Of a DNA stretch of 64,000 nt, positions 8,034-16,235 are shown piece after piece (the stretch's first letter is position 1; each line of letters starts with the position of its first letter). The stretch lies in contig NZ_CP108106.1 in NCBI RefSeq assembly GCF_041435195.1, positions 7,949,001 through 8,013,000 of the forward strand, written 5' to 3'. Under the pieces are notes generated by a model. It was given only the letters and a program-made list of their open reading frames with translations, was not told the DNA's origin and searched no databases. The stretch comes from Streptomyces sp. NBC_00224 (GTDB lineage Bacteria > Actinomycetota > Actinomycetes > Streptomycetales > Streptomycetaceae). Both the position numbers and the translations under genes were made by a program.

Positions 8034-10046
8034 TCAGAGGCGAACGGCGTACAGGGCACTGTCGTCGCAGCCGAAGTACACCGTGTCCTGTGCGACGGCC
8101 GGGGAGTGCACCGGACCGGGGGCGAGAAAGCTCCAGAGCTCCTTGCCCGTCGCGGCGTTCAGCGCGTACAGCCTGCTGTCGTCGCTGCCCACGTACACCA
8201 TCGCTCCCGCCACCGCCGGGGTGTGCACATCGCCGGCGGCCATGAACGTCCAGACGGTCTTCCCGGTGGCGGCCTCCAGCGCGTACAGCGCCTTGCCGCC
8301 TCCCACGTACACCAACCCCCTGGCGATCGCCGGGCTGGAGCCGACGGACGCGCCCTCGAACCGCCAGACCTGCTTCCCGGTGCCCGTGTCCACCGCGTAC
8401 AGACCCCCGTCGGTGCTGCCGAAGTGGACCAGGCCGCTCGCCACGGCCGGGATACCGGACACGGCGCCCCGGGTGGTGAACGCCCACTGCTTCTCGCCGG
8501 TGGCCGCGTTCACCGAGTACAGGTTGGTGTCGCTGCTGCCCACGTACACCGACTCACCGGACACGGCGGGGGAGTGGGTGTCGTTTCCGGCGGTGAAGGC
8601 CCAGCGGCGCCTGCCGGAGGCCACGTCGACGGCGTACAGCCGGTGGTCGGCGCTGCCGACGTAGGCGACGCCGCCGGTCACCACCGGGGTGTGGACGATG
8701 CCCTGGGTCGTGAACCGCCAACGGACCGCCCCCGAGCGCGCGTCGAAGGCGTACAGGACGCGGTCGTCGCCGCCCAGATAGACGCTGCCGCCCAGCACGG
8801 CGGGCGCGGAGCCGATCGCCGAACCGGTCGTGTACGCCCAACGCCGCCGTCCGTCGGCCGTGTTCAGCGCGTACAGGGTGCCGTCGTTGCTCGCCGCGTA
8901 CACCAGGTCACCCGCCACTCCGGGGTACGACAGGACCGTGCCGGTGGTCGCGAAGCGCCAGCGCGGCGACCTCGCCCCGGACGGCTCGCCGCCGCGCGTG
9001 AGTGCCCAGCCGACGGCCGCCGCGCCACCGGCCGCCAGGGCGCCGACGGCGCTGTACAGCACACGCCGACGGCCGACCGGCCGCCCACGGGTGGCTTCCG
9101 GCCGGTCCGGCGACTGCTGGGGGCGCAGGGGTACGGAGACGGGCGACGCGGTCGTCGAGGTCGGCGCGTCCGGAAGGGCCGGCGCCGTATCCTCGCCGTG
9201 CCACGGCTCCGGCAGCCAGCCCGGGGCGAGCAACTCCACCGGTGACCGCCCGCCGGTCAGGGCGTGCATCAGCGCGGGCAGTTCCGGGCGGTCGGCGGCC
9301 TTCTTCGCCAGGCACCAGCCGATCAGGTCGCGCAACCCCGTGGGCACCGCCTGGAGATCGGGCTGCTCGTTCACCACCCGGTACAGCAGCGCCGGTACCG
9401 ACGCCTCCCCGAACGGGCTGGTCCCCGTCGCCGCGTAGGCCAGCACCGAACCCAGCGAGAACACGTCGGACGACGGCTCGACCCGGTACCCCTGGATCTG
9501 CTCGGGCGACATATAGCCGGGTGAGCCGATCGTGGTGCCGGTCAGGGTCAGCCCGCTGTGCTCGCAGAGCCGGGAGATCCCGAAGTCGATGACGCGCGGC
9601 CCGTCCTGGGCGAGCAGCACATTGGCGGGCTTGAGATCCCGGTGGATGAGGGACGCGCCGTGGATCGCGGTGAGCGCCTCCACCAGCGCCGCGCCGAGCG
9701 CCCTGACGGACCGCTCGGGGAACGGGCCGCTCTTCTGCACCGCCCGCTGCAGGGAGGGGCCCGGAATGTACGCCGTCGCCAGCCACGGCCGGGCTCCCTC
9801 GGGGTCGGCGTCGACCACCCCGGCCGTGAAGAAGTCGCTCACGGCACGGGAGGCGATCACTTCACGGGCGAACCGCTGCCGGAAGGCCGGGTCCTGGACG
9901 TACTCCGGCCGGATGACCTTGATCGCCACCTTGCGGCCACTGGGGGAGTACCCGAGGTAGACCCGGCCCATGCCACCGCTGCCCAGCTGGGCGACCAGCC
10001 GGTACGGCCCCACGGTGGCCGGGTCGTCAGGCCCCAACGGCTCCAA
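8034..10046 (-). CDS. Ser/Thr protein kinase with extracytoplasmic PQQ-repeat beta-propeller
   Basis: A 670-aa membrane Hanks-type kinase. The N-terminal kinase domain (13-270) has the glycine loop GSGGMGRVY (22-30), Lys43, HRDLKPAN (135-142) and DFG (154-156), so it should be active. A Pro/Thr-rich linker and one membrane helix (about 330-350) lead to an outside domain of about eight PQQ-type blades, each with the pattern VYVGSxDxxLYALxAATGxxxW. Such propellers probably bind a ligand or partner protein. It lies about 120 nt upstream of the GT2/GH26 pair on the same strand and could be co-transcribed with it, which would suggest control of polysaccharide output. That link is inference. Confidence 0.9.
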   Translation of the reverse strand: MEPLGPDDPATVGPYRLVAQLGSGGMGRVYLGYSPSGRKVAIKVIRPEYVQDPAFRQRFAREVIASRAVSDFFTAGVVDADPEGARPWLATAYIPGPSLQRAVQKSGPFPERSVRALGAALVEALTAIHGASLIHRDLKPANVLLAQDGPRVIDFGISRLCEHSGLTLTGTTIGSPGYMSPEQIQGYRVEPSSDVFSLGSVLAYAATGTSPFGEASVPALLYRVVNEQPDLQAVPTGLRDLIGWCLAKKAADRPELPALMHALTGGRSPVELLAPGWLPEPWHGEDTAPALPDAPTSTTASPVSVPLRPQQSPDRPEATRGRPVGRRRVLYSAVGALAAGGAAAVGWALTRGGEPSGARSPRWRFATTGTVLSYPGVAGDLVYAASNDGTLYALNTADGRRRWAYTTGSAIGSAPAVLGGSVYLGGDDRVLYAFDARSGAVRWRFTTQGIVHTPVVTGGVAYVGSADHRLYAVDVASGRRRWAFTAGNDTHSPAVSGESVYVGSSDTNLYSVNAATGEKQWAFTTRGAVSGIPAVASGLVHFGSTDGGLYAVDTGTGKQVWRFEGASVGSSPAIARGLVYVGGGKALYALEAATGKTVWTFMAAGDVHTPAVAGAMVYVGSDDSRLYALNAATGKELWSFLAPGPVHSPAVAQDTVYFGCDDSALYAVRL

Positions 10047-10107
10047 GGTGCCCCCCGGGTCGCTTCCTGGACTTCACCACGTCGCTCGCCCGAAAGCGTA
10101 GCGCCGG

Positions 10108-10407
10108 TCAGGCCGCGCCGCTCACCCCCGGAGCCACGAACCGCCGGTGCATCGGCAGCAGTTGGGTGTCCGGCTGACCGACGATGCCGGCCTTCTCGAC
10201 GGCGGGCGCGAGCCGTTCGCCGAAGAACCGCTCGAACTCCTCCTGGGAGTCCCAGACATCGGTGACGTGAAGTGAGCCGGCGTCGAACCACGCCACGTGC
10301 AGACAGGCACCGTCGGGCGCCTGCTCCTCCCAGCCCACGGCTTCACGCACCGCGTCGTACTGCTCGGGGGTGACTCCGGCCCAGCTCAGCGACAGGACAA
10401 CGGCCAT
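10108..10407 (-). CDS. Small ABM-like (dimeric alpha-beta barrel) protein
   Basis: A 99-aa soluble protein starting MAVVLSLSW, with a clear GAGAGGAG-like site ahead of ATG 10407. The pattern VTPEQYDAVREAVGWEEQAPDG followed by HVTDVWDSQEEFERFF resembles antibiotic-biosynthesis-monooxygenase-like ferredoxin-fold barrels that bind small organic molecules, but no catalytic residues can be assigned. A longer frame extending to 10602 exists, but the ribosome site favours the short form. It is probably monocistronic, ending about 60 nt before the kinase start. Confidence 0.7.
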   Translation of the reverse strand: MAVVLSLSWAGVTPEQYDAVREAVGWEEQAPDGACLHVAWFDAGSLHVTDVWDSQEEFERFFGERLAPAVEKAGIVGQPDTQLLPMHRRFVAPGVSGAA

Positions 10408-10763
10408 CGACTGCTCCTCTCCCGGTCTTGCCCGCCTCTTGCGTCGGGCGGGCCAATTCTCGCCGTGAGGGTCCCCTTTGAGACACCGAACCCGAGGGCG
10501 TGCGGCAGCGTACGGGAGCACGTACGGGGACCGCCGCGCCCCCGGCCACCGGGCCACCACGATTCGTGCTGCGGTGAGTTGATCGATAAGGTGCCAGGTC
10601 ACGACCGCACCCCCGTTCGATCCACGGGCCGGTCAGGGCTCTGCCGCAGTTGGTGGCACCTCCACAACTGCCGTGCTGATCTCTGCCTGCCCGGGCCCTG
10701 CGATACGGGGGCGGTCCTCACGGCGGGGCAGTCGGGCCCCGGCCGACGGGTCAGGAGGAACGA
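10408..10763. other. Intergenic region upstream of IMP dehydrogenase
   Basis: 356 nt lie between divergent genes and must hold both promoters. A small imperfect hairpin (GCAGTTG at 10646-10652 with CAACTGC at 10665-10671) lies about 95 nt before the IMP dehydrogenase start. I see no purine-riboswitch-like core and no convincing reading frame. Confidence 0.5.
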
Positions 10764-12260
10764 GTGGCACAGATCATCGCCGAGGTCTCGCGGACGTTCA
10801 ACGAGTTTCTGCTCTTGCCGAACCGGACGCGGACCGACTGCTCGGCCGCGACGGTTGATCTGCGCACGCCGCTGGTGCGGCACATCGCGGGCGAGGCGTC
10901 GGCGATCGAACTCCAGTCCCCGTTCACGTCCGCGATCATGCAGGCCGTGAGCACACCCGAACTCGCGATCGCGCTCGCGCGAAACGGTGGATTCAGCTTC
11001 CTGCACCACAACCAGTCGATCCAGGACCAGGCCGCGGCGGTCCGCCAGGTGAAGAACTTCAAGGCCGGGTTCGTCACCAGCGACACCAACGTCCGCCCCG
11101 AGGACACCCTGAGCCTCCTGGTCGACGTCATGCGCCGCACCGGTCACAGCACCGCCGCGGTGACCCACGACGGGACCGCCACCGGCCGCCTGCTCGGCCT
11201 GGTGACCTCCCGGGACTTCCACCCCCAGCGCCATGATCTGGACGGACCGGTCAGTGGCCGGATGACCGCTGTCGCCGACCTGGCCCATGCCGGGCCCGAC
11301 ATCACGCTCTCCGAAGCCAACGCGCGGCTGTGGGACGAACGGCTGGACTGCCTCCCGGTGCTGGACACCGAGGGGCACCTGCAGCATCTGGTGTTCCGTT
11401 CCGACTACGCGGACAACAAGCGCTTCCCGAACCAGGTCGTGGACGCCGCCAAGCGCCTGCGGGTGGGCGCGGGTATCAACACCCACGACTACCAGGAGCG
11501 CGTCCCGGCCCTGCTGGAGGCAGGCGCGGACGCGTTGTGCTTCGACTCCTCCGACGGCTACAGCGACTGGCAGGCGCAGGCTCTGACCTGGGTGAAGAAG
11601 CACTATCCGGAGATCCCGGTCGGCGGCGGCAACGTGGTCGACGGCGAGGCGTTCACCTTTCTCGCCGAGGCGGGAGCGGACTTCGTCAAGGTCGGGGTGG
11701 GCGGCGGCTCCATCTGCATCACCCGGGACCAGAAGGGCATCGGCCGCGGCCAGGCCAGTGCCGTGCTCGACGTCGCGGCGGCCCGGGACGCCTTCCGCGA
11801 GCGCACCGGTGAGTACGTGCCGATCTGCTCCGACGGCGGGCTGGTGCACGACTACCACGTGGCCCTGGCGCTGGCGATGGGCGCCGACTTCGTCATGATG
11901 GGGCGTTACTTCGCCCGCTTCGACCAGGCGGCCGGCGCGAAGCTGCCCACCCGTGACGGCTTCGTGAAGGAGTACTGGGGCGAGGGCTCGAACCGGGCCC
12001 GCAACTGGCAGCGCTACGGCCAGGGAGGCCAGGGTCTGGTCTTCGAGGAAGGCGTGGACGGCTACGTCCCCTACGCGGGCGACCTCAATGAAGGCCTCGC
12101 CCTGACCGTGGCCAAGCTCAAGACCACGATGGTCTCCTGCGGCTCCACCACCCTGCCGGAGTTCCAGTCCACGGCCCGGCTGACCCTCGTTTCGGACCAG
12201 AGCTTCCAGGAGAGCCACGCCAACGTCACCCTGCGGGACACCCCGGGGACGGTCTCCTGA
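10764..12260 (+). CDS. IMP dehydrogenase, Tritrichomonas-like subgroup
   Basis: A 498-aa enzyme that oxidises IMP to XMP with NAD+, the branch step to GMP. A strong AGGAGG site precedes the GTG start. The TIM barrel is interrupted by two CBS domains (about 102-220). The active-site loop is GGGSICIT (313-320) with catalytic Cys318, and the flap carries R417-Y418 in ARNWQRY. From memory the protein lines up almost gap-free, offset by one residue, with the IMPDH of Tritrichomonas foetus (Cys319, Arg418, Tyr419). It also keeps the counterparts of Lys310, Arg322 and Glu431 (Lys309, Arg321, Glu429), which are linked to weak mycophenolate binding. It stands alone rather than beside guaA, so it is probably an extra copy. 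Confidence 0.9.
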   Translation: MAQIIAEVSRTFNEFLLLPNRTRTDCSAATVDLRTPLVRHIAGEASAIELQSPFTSAIMQAVSTPELAIALARNGGFSFLHHNQSIQDQAAAVRQVKNFKAGFVTSDTNVRPEDTLSLLVDVMRRTGHSTAAVTHDGTATGRLLGLVTSRDFHPQRHDLDGPVSGRMTAVADLAHAGPDITLSEANARLWDERLDCLPVLDTEGHLQHLVFRSDYADNKRFPNQVVDAAKRLRVGAGINTHDYQERVPALLEAGADALCFDSSDGYSDWQAQALTWVKKHYPEIPVGGGNVVDGEAFTFLAEAGADFVKVGVGGGSICITRDQKGIGRGQASAVLDVAAARDAFRERTGEYVPICSDGGLVHDYHVALALAMGADFVMMGRYFARFDQAAGAKLPTRDGFVKEYWGEGSNRARNWQRYGQGGQGLVFEEGVDGYVPYAGDLNEGLALTVAKLKTTMVSCGSTTLPEFQSTARLTLVSDQSFQESHANVTLRDTPGTVS

Positions 12261-12358
12261 CGAGCTGCTGAGTCCCGCCGTCCTTCGAGCCCGCAGGATG
12301 ACCCGGCCCCCGGCGCGGTGACGCGGCGGGGCCCGTCGGCGCCGCTAGCCTCGGGCCC

Positions 12359-12628
12359 ATGACAGACACCTTTGAGCACAACCCCCGGGTGTGGACCGCC
12401 GCGCGCCTGCGCGAAGCACTCCAGGGGCTGCCGGACGACACCCCCATCCACGTCGGTGTGGCGGACGGGCCGGGCGACTTCGACGGGTACACCGAGTACG
12501 CGCTGGTCAACCTGGAGCCGGTCGAGAAGGACACCGCGACCGCCGGGCCCGCCGCCGTGCACAGCGACGTGGAGTACACGCTCTTCGCGGACTTCAAGGC
12601 GGGCCAGTACCACTACGACCTGGACTGA
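12359..12628 (+). CDS. DUF6225-like small acidic protein
   Basis: An 89-aa soluble acidic protein (TWTAARLREAL-type helix, LPDDTPIHVGVAD, ending in FKAGQYHYDLD) of a small family common in streptomycetes, with no known function. It follows IMP dehydrogenase by 98 nt on the same strand and ends convergent to the YciO-like gene. The identification as DUF6225 is from memory. Confidence 0.7.
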   Translation: MTDTFEHNPRVWTAARLREALQGLPDDTPIHVGVADGPGDFDGYTEYALVNLEPVEKDTATAGPAAVHSDVEYTLFADFKAGQYHYDLD

Positions 12629-12672
12629 CCGCCCGCCGATGTGTGTCCGGGGCGAGGTGTGTCCGGCGCCCG

Positions 12673-13293
12673 CTACTCGAAGCGCGAGGTGTCGCCCGCC
12701 CCACGCCGTACGATCTCGACCTCGCCGCCGGAGAAGTCGATGACGGTGGTCGGCTCGGTGCCGCAGTCGCCCGAGTCGATCACGGCGTCCACCACGTGGT
12801 CGAGGCGCTCCTTGATCTCCCACCCCTGCGTCATCGGCTCGGCCTCGTCGGGCAGGAGCAGGGTGCTGGAGAGGAGCGGCTCACCCAGGTCGGCCAGCAG
12901 GGCCTGCGCGACGGTGTGGTCGGGGATGCGTACTCCGACGGTCTTCTTCTTGGGGTGCAGCAGCTGGCGCGGCACCTCCCTGGTCGCGGGCAGGATGAAG
13001 GTGTAACTGCCCGGCGTCGCCGACTTGATGGCGCGGAACACATCGTTGTCGATCTGCACGAACTGGCCGAGCTGCGCGAACGTCTCGCACACCAGGGTGA
13101 AGTGGTGACGGTCGTCGAGCTGCCGGATCGACCGGATCCGGTCGATGCCGTCGCGGTTGCCGAGCTGGCACCCCAGGGCGTAGCAGGAGTCCGTCGGGTA
13201 CGCCACGAGCGCGCCGGACCGGATGCTGTCCGTCACGCTGCTGATGGTGCGCCGCTGCGGATTGTCGGGGTGCACATCGAAGTACTTGGCCAT
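12673..13293 (-). CDS. YciO/YrdC/Sua5-family protein
   Basis: A 206-aa protein with the YrdC fold: KxxxR-type ATP/RNA site elements AYPTDSCYALGCQL (about 31-44), IRSIRQLDDRHHFTLVC, and PGSYTFILPAT. Length and the YPTDS...GC text match the YciO branch more than the true tRNA threonylcarbamoyladenosine synthase Sua5/TsaC. YciO proteins bind double-stranded RNA and have weak threonylcarbamoyl-AMP activity at best. It diverges from the HAD phosphatase gene across a 77-nt promoter space. Confidence 0.82.
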   Translation of the reverse strand: MAKYFDVHPDNPQRRTISSVTDSIRSGALVAYPTDSCYALGCQLGNRDGIDRIRSIRQLDDRHHFTLVCETFAQLGQFVQIDNDVFRAIKSATPGSYTFILPATREVPRQLLHPKKKTVGVRIPDHTVAQALLADLGEPLLSSTLLLPDEAEPMTQGWEIKERLDHVVDAVIDSGDCGTEPTTVIDFSGGEVEIVRRGAGDTSRFE

Positions 13294-13370
13294 CCGCCGA
13301 GTCTACGGGCCGCGCCGCGATGGTGCCCGGGGCGCCCGTTCACTCGTCGGGGTGGTGCGATGATCGCGGT

Positions 13371-14036
13371 GTGACCAGCACTCTTATGGATACCGCCGAT
13401 GCCACCGCGGTGGGCAGGCACGTTCTGTTCGACGTCGACGGTACGTTGATCGACGCCGTCGACAACCAGCGCCGGGTGTGGCGGACATGGGCGGAGCGCT
13501 ACGGCCTGGACCCCGACGAGGTGTACCGGGTGGCGCTGCGGACCCGGCCCCTGGAGACCTTCGCGAGCGTGGCCCCGCACCGCGATCCGCACGAGTGCCT
13601 GGCCGCGCTCCACGAGCTGGAGGACGAGGACGTCCGCTCCGGTGTGTACGCCGCATTCGCGGGGGCGGCGGAGCTGCTCTCCGCCCTGCCGCCGGGCTCC
13701 TGGGGGCTGGTGACGTCGAACTACGAGCACCGGGTGCGCGGACGGTTCGCCCGGACCGGGCTGCCGGTGCCGGAGGTCCTGGTGGACGCCGCCGCGGTGA
13801 CGGAGGGCAAGCCGTCGCCGGTGCCCTATCTGCTCGCGGCCGAGCGGTTCGGCGCGCTGCCGGAGAACTGCCTGGTGGTCGAGGACGCGCCGTCCGGGGT
13901 GCTGTCCGGGCTGCGCGCGGGCATGACGGTATGGGGGGTGAACGCGCCCGTCGCGGTGGACGGAGTGCACCGCCACTTCGCGAGCCTGAAGGAGGCGGGG
14001 CCGGAGATCCTCGCGTTTGTGACCGGAGCGGGGTGA
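13371..14036 (+). CDS. HAD-family phosphatase (sugar-phosphatase-like)
   Basis: A 221-aa haloacid-dehalogenase phosphatase. Motif I is FDVDGTLID (Asp21, Asp23), motif II VTSN, motif III lysine in EGKPSP and motif IV VVEDAPSGV. A helical cap lies between motifs I and II, as in phosphoglycolate or 2-deoxyglucose-6-phosphate phosphatases. The start is taken at GTG 13371; ATG 13386 is an alternative, and an upstream ATG at 13320 would overlap the divergent promoter. The substrate is unknown. It ends convergent to the arginase-like gene. Confidence 0.82.
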   Translation: MTSTLMDTADATAVGRHVLFDVDGTLIDAVDNQRRVWRTWAERYGLDPDEVYRVALRTRPLETFASVAPHRDPHECLAALHELEDEDVRSGVYAAFAGAAELLSALPPGSWGLVTSNYEHRVRGRFARTGLPVPEVLVDAAAVTEGKPSPVPYLLAAERFGALPENCLVVEDAPSGVLSGLRAGMTVWGVNAPVAVDGVHRHFASLKEAGPEILAFVTGAG

Positions 14037-14044
14037 GCGGGCGG

Positions 14045-14073
14045 GCGGCGCGTGTACGGGCCGTCCGCGCCGC
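14045..14073. terminator. Hairpin between convergent genes
   Basis: An 8-bp GC stem (14045-14052 with 14066-14073) lies between the HAD phosphatase stop and the arginase-like stop. It is the only candidate terminator in this 40-nt gap. Confidence 0.4.
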
Positions 14074-14076
14074 CGC

Positions 14077-14976
14077 TCAGGAGCGGGGACCGAGGGCTTC
14101 CACGACCAGGTCCGCGAGGAGGCGGCCCGCCGTGCCGTCCGGGTCGAGATCGGGGTCGTAGATCGTGAGGTTGAAGCCCACACACCGCTCCGACCGCACC
14201 AAGGCGCCCAGGAGCAGGGCGAGTTCGTCGGGCAGCAGCCCGCCGGGGTCGGGGCTGTCGACGGCGGGCATCACGCTCGGGTCGAGGACATCGGCGTCCA
14301 GATGCACCCAGAACCCGTCGAGCGCGGCCGTCTCCAGGGACTCGCGCACCGATGCGCCGATCTCCGCCGGGCCCCACTGCCTGATCTCCCCGACCGTCGC
14401 CGTCGGGACCTTCAGTTCGGCGAACTCCGCCCGGTCCTCGTCGTCGTCCCGCATCCCCAGGATCCGGACGTCCTCGTCGCGTACGTACGGGCGCAGCCCT
14501 TCCAGATCCGTCAGGTCGGCCTGGCCGCGCCCGGTGGCCAGGGCCAGCTCCTCGCCGCCGGCCGCGCCGATCCGGTCGGAGTTGCCCGGGTGGCGGAAGT
14601 CCGCGGAGCCGTCGATCACGACGATCCCGTACCGGCCGGTGCGGCGCAGTGCCAGCGAGGCGCCGAGCTGGATGGAGCAGTCCCCGCCGAGCACGACGGG
14701 GAAGTCGCCGGCCCGGACGTGGTGTTCGACGCGGTCGGCGAGTTTACGGGTGTAGGAGGCGATGGCGGCCGCGTTGAAGACGCCGTCGCCCTCCTGCCAG
14801 TCGCCGCGGTCGTAGCGCGGCGGCACCACCACCCCGCCCTCGTGCGCCCCGAGCCGCCGCACGATGCCGAACTCCCGCATCGCACCGGCGAGTTTGTAGC
14901 AGCCGGGGACCGTGCCCGGGGTGGGCGGGCGCAGGCCGAGGTTGGACGGGGCGTCGATGACCACGAGACGTCGCAT
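14077..14976 (-). CDS. Arginase/ureohydrolase-fold protein with altered metal ligands
   Basis: A 299-aa protein of the arginase/agmatinase fold. The start is taken at ATG 14976 behind GGTGAGGA; in-frame starts 3 and 5 codons upstream are less likely. The family's GGDHS is GGDCS (Cys100), the usual DAHxD is DGSAD (122-126, Ser124 in place of His), and the third motif HLDADVLDP (225-233) is intact. In classical arginases both histidines bind manganese, so this protein keeps only the aspartate ligands. The Cys is, as I recall, common in actinobacterial relatives, but the Ser is not. It may use one metal, a different chemistry, or be non-catalytic. The whole length is otherwise well preserved, so it is not a decayed gene. 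Confidence 0.8.
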   Translation of the reverse strand: MRRLVVIDAPSNLGLRPPTPGTVPGCYKLAGAMREFGIVRRLGAHEGGVVVPPRYDRGDWQEGDGVFNAAAIASYTRKLADRVEHHVRAGDFPVVLGGDCSIQLGASLALRRTGRYGIVVIDGSADFRHPGNSDRIGAAGGEELALATGRGQADLTDLEGLRPYVRDEDVRILGMRDDDEDRAEFAELKVPTATVGEIRQWGPAEIGASVRESLETAALDGFWVHLDADVLDPSVMPAVDSPDPGGLLPDELALLLGALVRSERCVGFNLTIYDPDLDPDGTAGRLLADLVVEALGPRS

Positions 14977-15054
14977 GCCGGACATCCTCACCGAGGACGG
15001 GCCTCCTCCTCAACAGTGATTCCCCTGTGTGAGGGTGATCCGCCCGGCCGGGCG

Positions 15055-16158
15055 TCAGGACGTCAGGTGCAGGGCCTGGGCCACGTCCGCCGTGCGGGCC
15101 GAGGACGTGGTGGACTCGTAGCCGCCGCGCATTGAGGCGTCGGGGTCCTTGAGGCCGTTGCCGGTGACCGTGACGACCACGCGCTGCCCGGCGTCGAGGC
15201 GGCCCGCGCGGTGCTCGGCGAGCAGTCCCGCGATGCCGGCCGCCGACGCGGGCTCGACGAAGACGCCCTCGTGGCGTGCGACGAGCCGGTACGCGTCGAG
15301 GATCTGCTCGTCGGTGACGGCGCCGATCAGGCCGCCGGAGCTGTCGCGCGCCGCGATCGCGCCGCGCCACGAGGCGGGGTTGCCGATGCGGATCGCGGTG
15401 GCCACCGTCTCCGGCTCGGCCACCACCTCGCCGTGCACCAGCGGCGCCGCGCCCGCCGCCTGGAAGCCCCACAGCCGGGGCCTGCGGCTGGCGATTCCCG
15501 CGGTGCCGTACGCGTCGTAGCCCCGCCAGACGGCCGTGATGTTCCCGGCGTTGCCGACCGGCAGGCAGTGGATGTCCGGCGCGTCGCCCAGCGCGTCCAC
15601 GACCTCGAACGCGACGGTCTGCTGGCCCGCCAGGCGGTGGTCGTTGACCGAGTTCACCAGCGCGACCGGGTGGTGCTCGGCCAGCTCGCGGGCGATGCGC
15701 AGACAGTCGTCGAAGGAGCCGGTCACCTCGACGATCTCGGCGCCGTAGCGGACCGCCTGGGCGAGCTTGCCGAGGGCGATGTGGCCCCGGGGGACCAGGA
15801 CGGCGGCGCCGATGCCCGCACGGGCCGCGTACGCGGCGGCCGAGGCGCTGGTGTTGCCGGTCGAGGCGCACACCACCGTGCGCGCGCCCGCCTCGACGGC
15901 CTTGCTGACCGCGACCGTCATGCCCCGGTCCTTGAAGGAGCCGGTGGGGTTGGCGCCCTCCACCTTCAGCCACACGTCGCAGCCGGTGAGCGCCGACAGA
16001 TGGGCGGCCGGGACGAGCGGCGTGTTGCCCTCGTGGAGCGAGACGACGGGTGTGGTGTCCGTGACGGGCAGCCATGCGCGGTAGCCGTCGATGAGGCCGC
16101 GCCAGGGGCGGGGCCGTACGGAGGTGGTGGTGGCGGAGGAGCGCTCGTCTATGGTCAC
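15055..16158 (-). CDS. thrC: Threonine synthase
   Basis: A 367-aa fold-type II PLP enzyme converting O-phosphohomoserine to threonine. The N-terminal [12 protein letters not shown] is the substrate-gate text of ThrC, the PLP lysine is K76 in [10 protein letters not shown], and [10 protein letters not shown] is the phosphate-binding loop. The GTG start lies 77 nt from the divergent RpiR-type regulator. Streptomyces normally keep thrC in a hom-thrC-thrB cluster; here it stands alone, so it is either a paralogue or a relocated copy. The last about 20 residues are variable and Ser/Thr rich. Confidence 0.87.
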   Translation of the reverse strand: MTIDERSSATTTSVRPRPWRGLIDGYRAWLPVTDTTPVVSLHEGNTPLVPAAHLSALTGCDVWLKVEGANPTGSFKDRGMTVAVSKAVEAGARTVVCASTGNTSASAAAYAARAGIGAAVLVPRGHIALGKLAQAVRYGAEIVEVTGSFDDCLRIARELAEHHPVALVNSVNDHRLAGQQTVAFEVVDALGDAPDIHCLPVGNAGNITAVWRGYDAYGTAGIASRRPRLWGFQAAGAAPLVHGEVVAEPETVATAIRIGNPASWRGAIAARDSSGGLIGAVTDEQILDAYRLVARHEGVFVEPASAAGIAGLLAEHRAGRLDAGQRVVVTVTGNGLKDPDASMRGGYESTTSSARTADVAQALHLTS

Positions 16159-16162
16159 GAAT

Positions 16163-16207
16163 GTTACTGTAACCCGAGAGTTTCAATAGATGCGAAACAA
16201 TCGTTTC
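16163..16207. promoter_or_regulatory. Putative operator between thrC and RpiR-type regulator
   Basis: The short AT-rich gap holds an 11-nt palindrome GTTACTGTAAC (16163-16173) and three alternating half sites: GTTTC (16180-16184), GAAAC (16194-16198) and GTTTC (16203-16207). RpiR/MurR regulators often bind such symmetric sites in their own divergent promoter. Binding by the neighbouring regulator is inferred. Confidence 0.45.
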
Positions 16208-16235
16208 ATCACCGGCGATGGCGGCGGGGAGTGGC

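Noticed and set aside
10408..10763. Purine riboswitch upstream of IMP dehydrogenase
   Set aside because: No conserved purine-aptamer core or paired stems could be found; only a weak hairpin is present.
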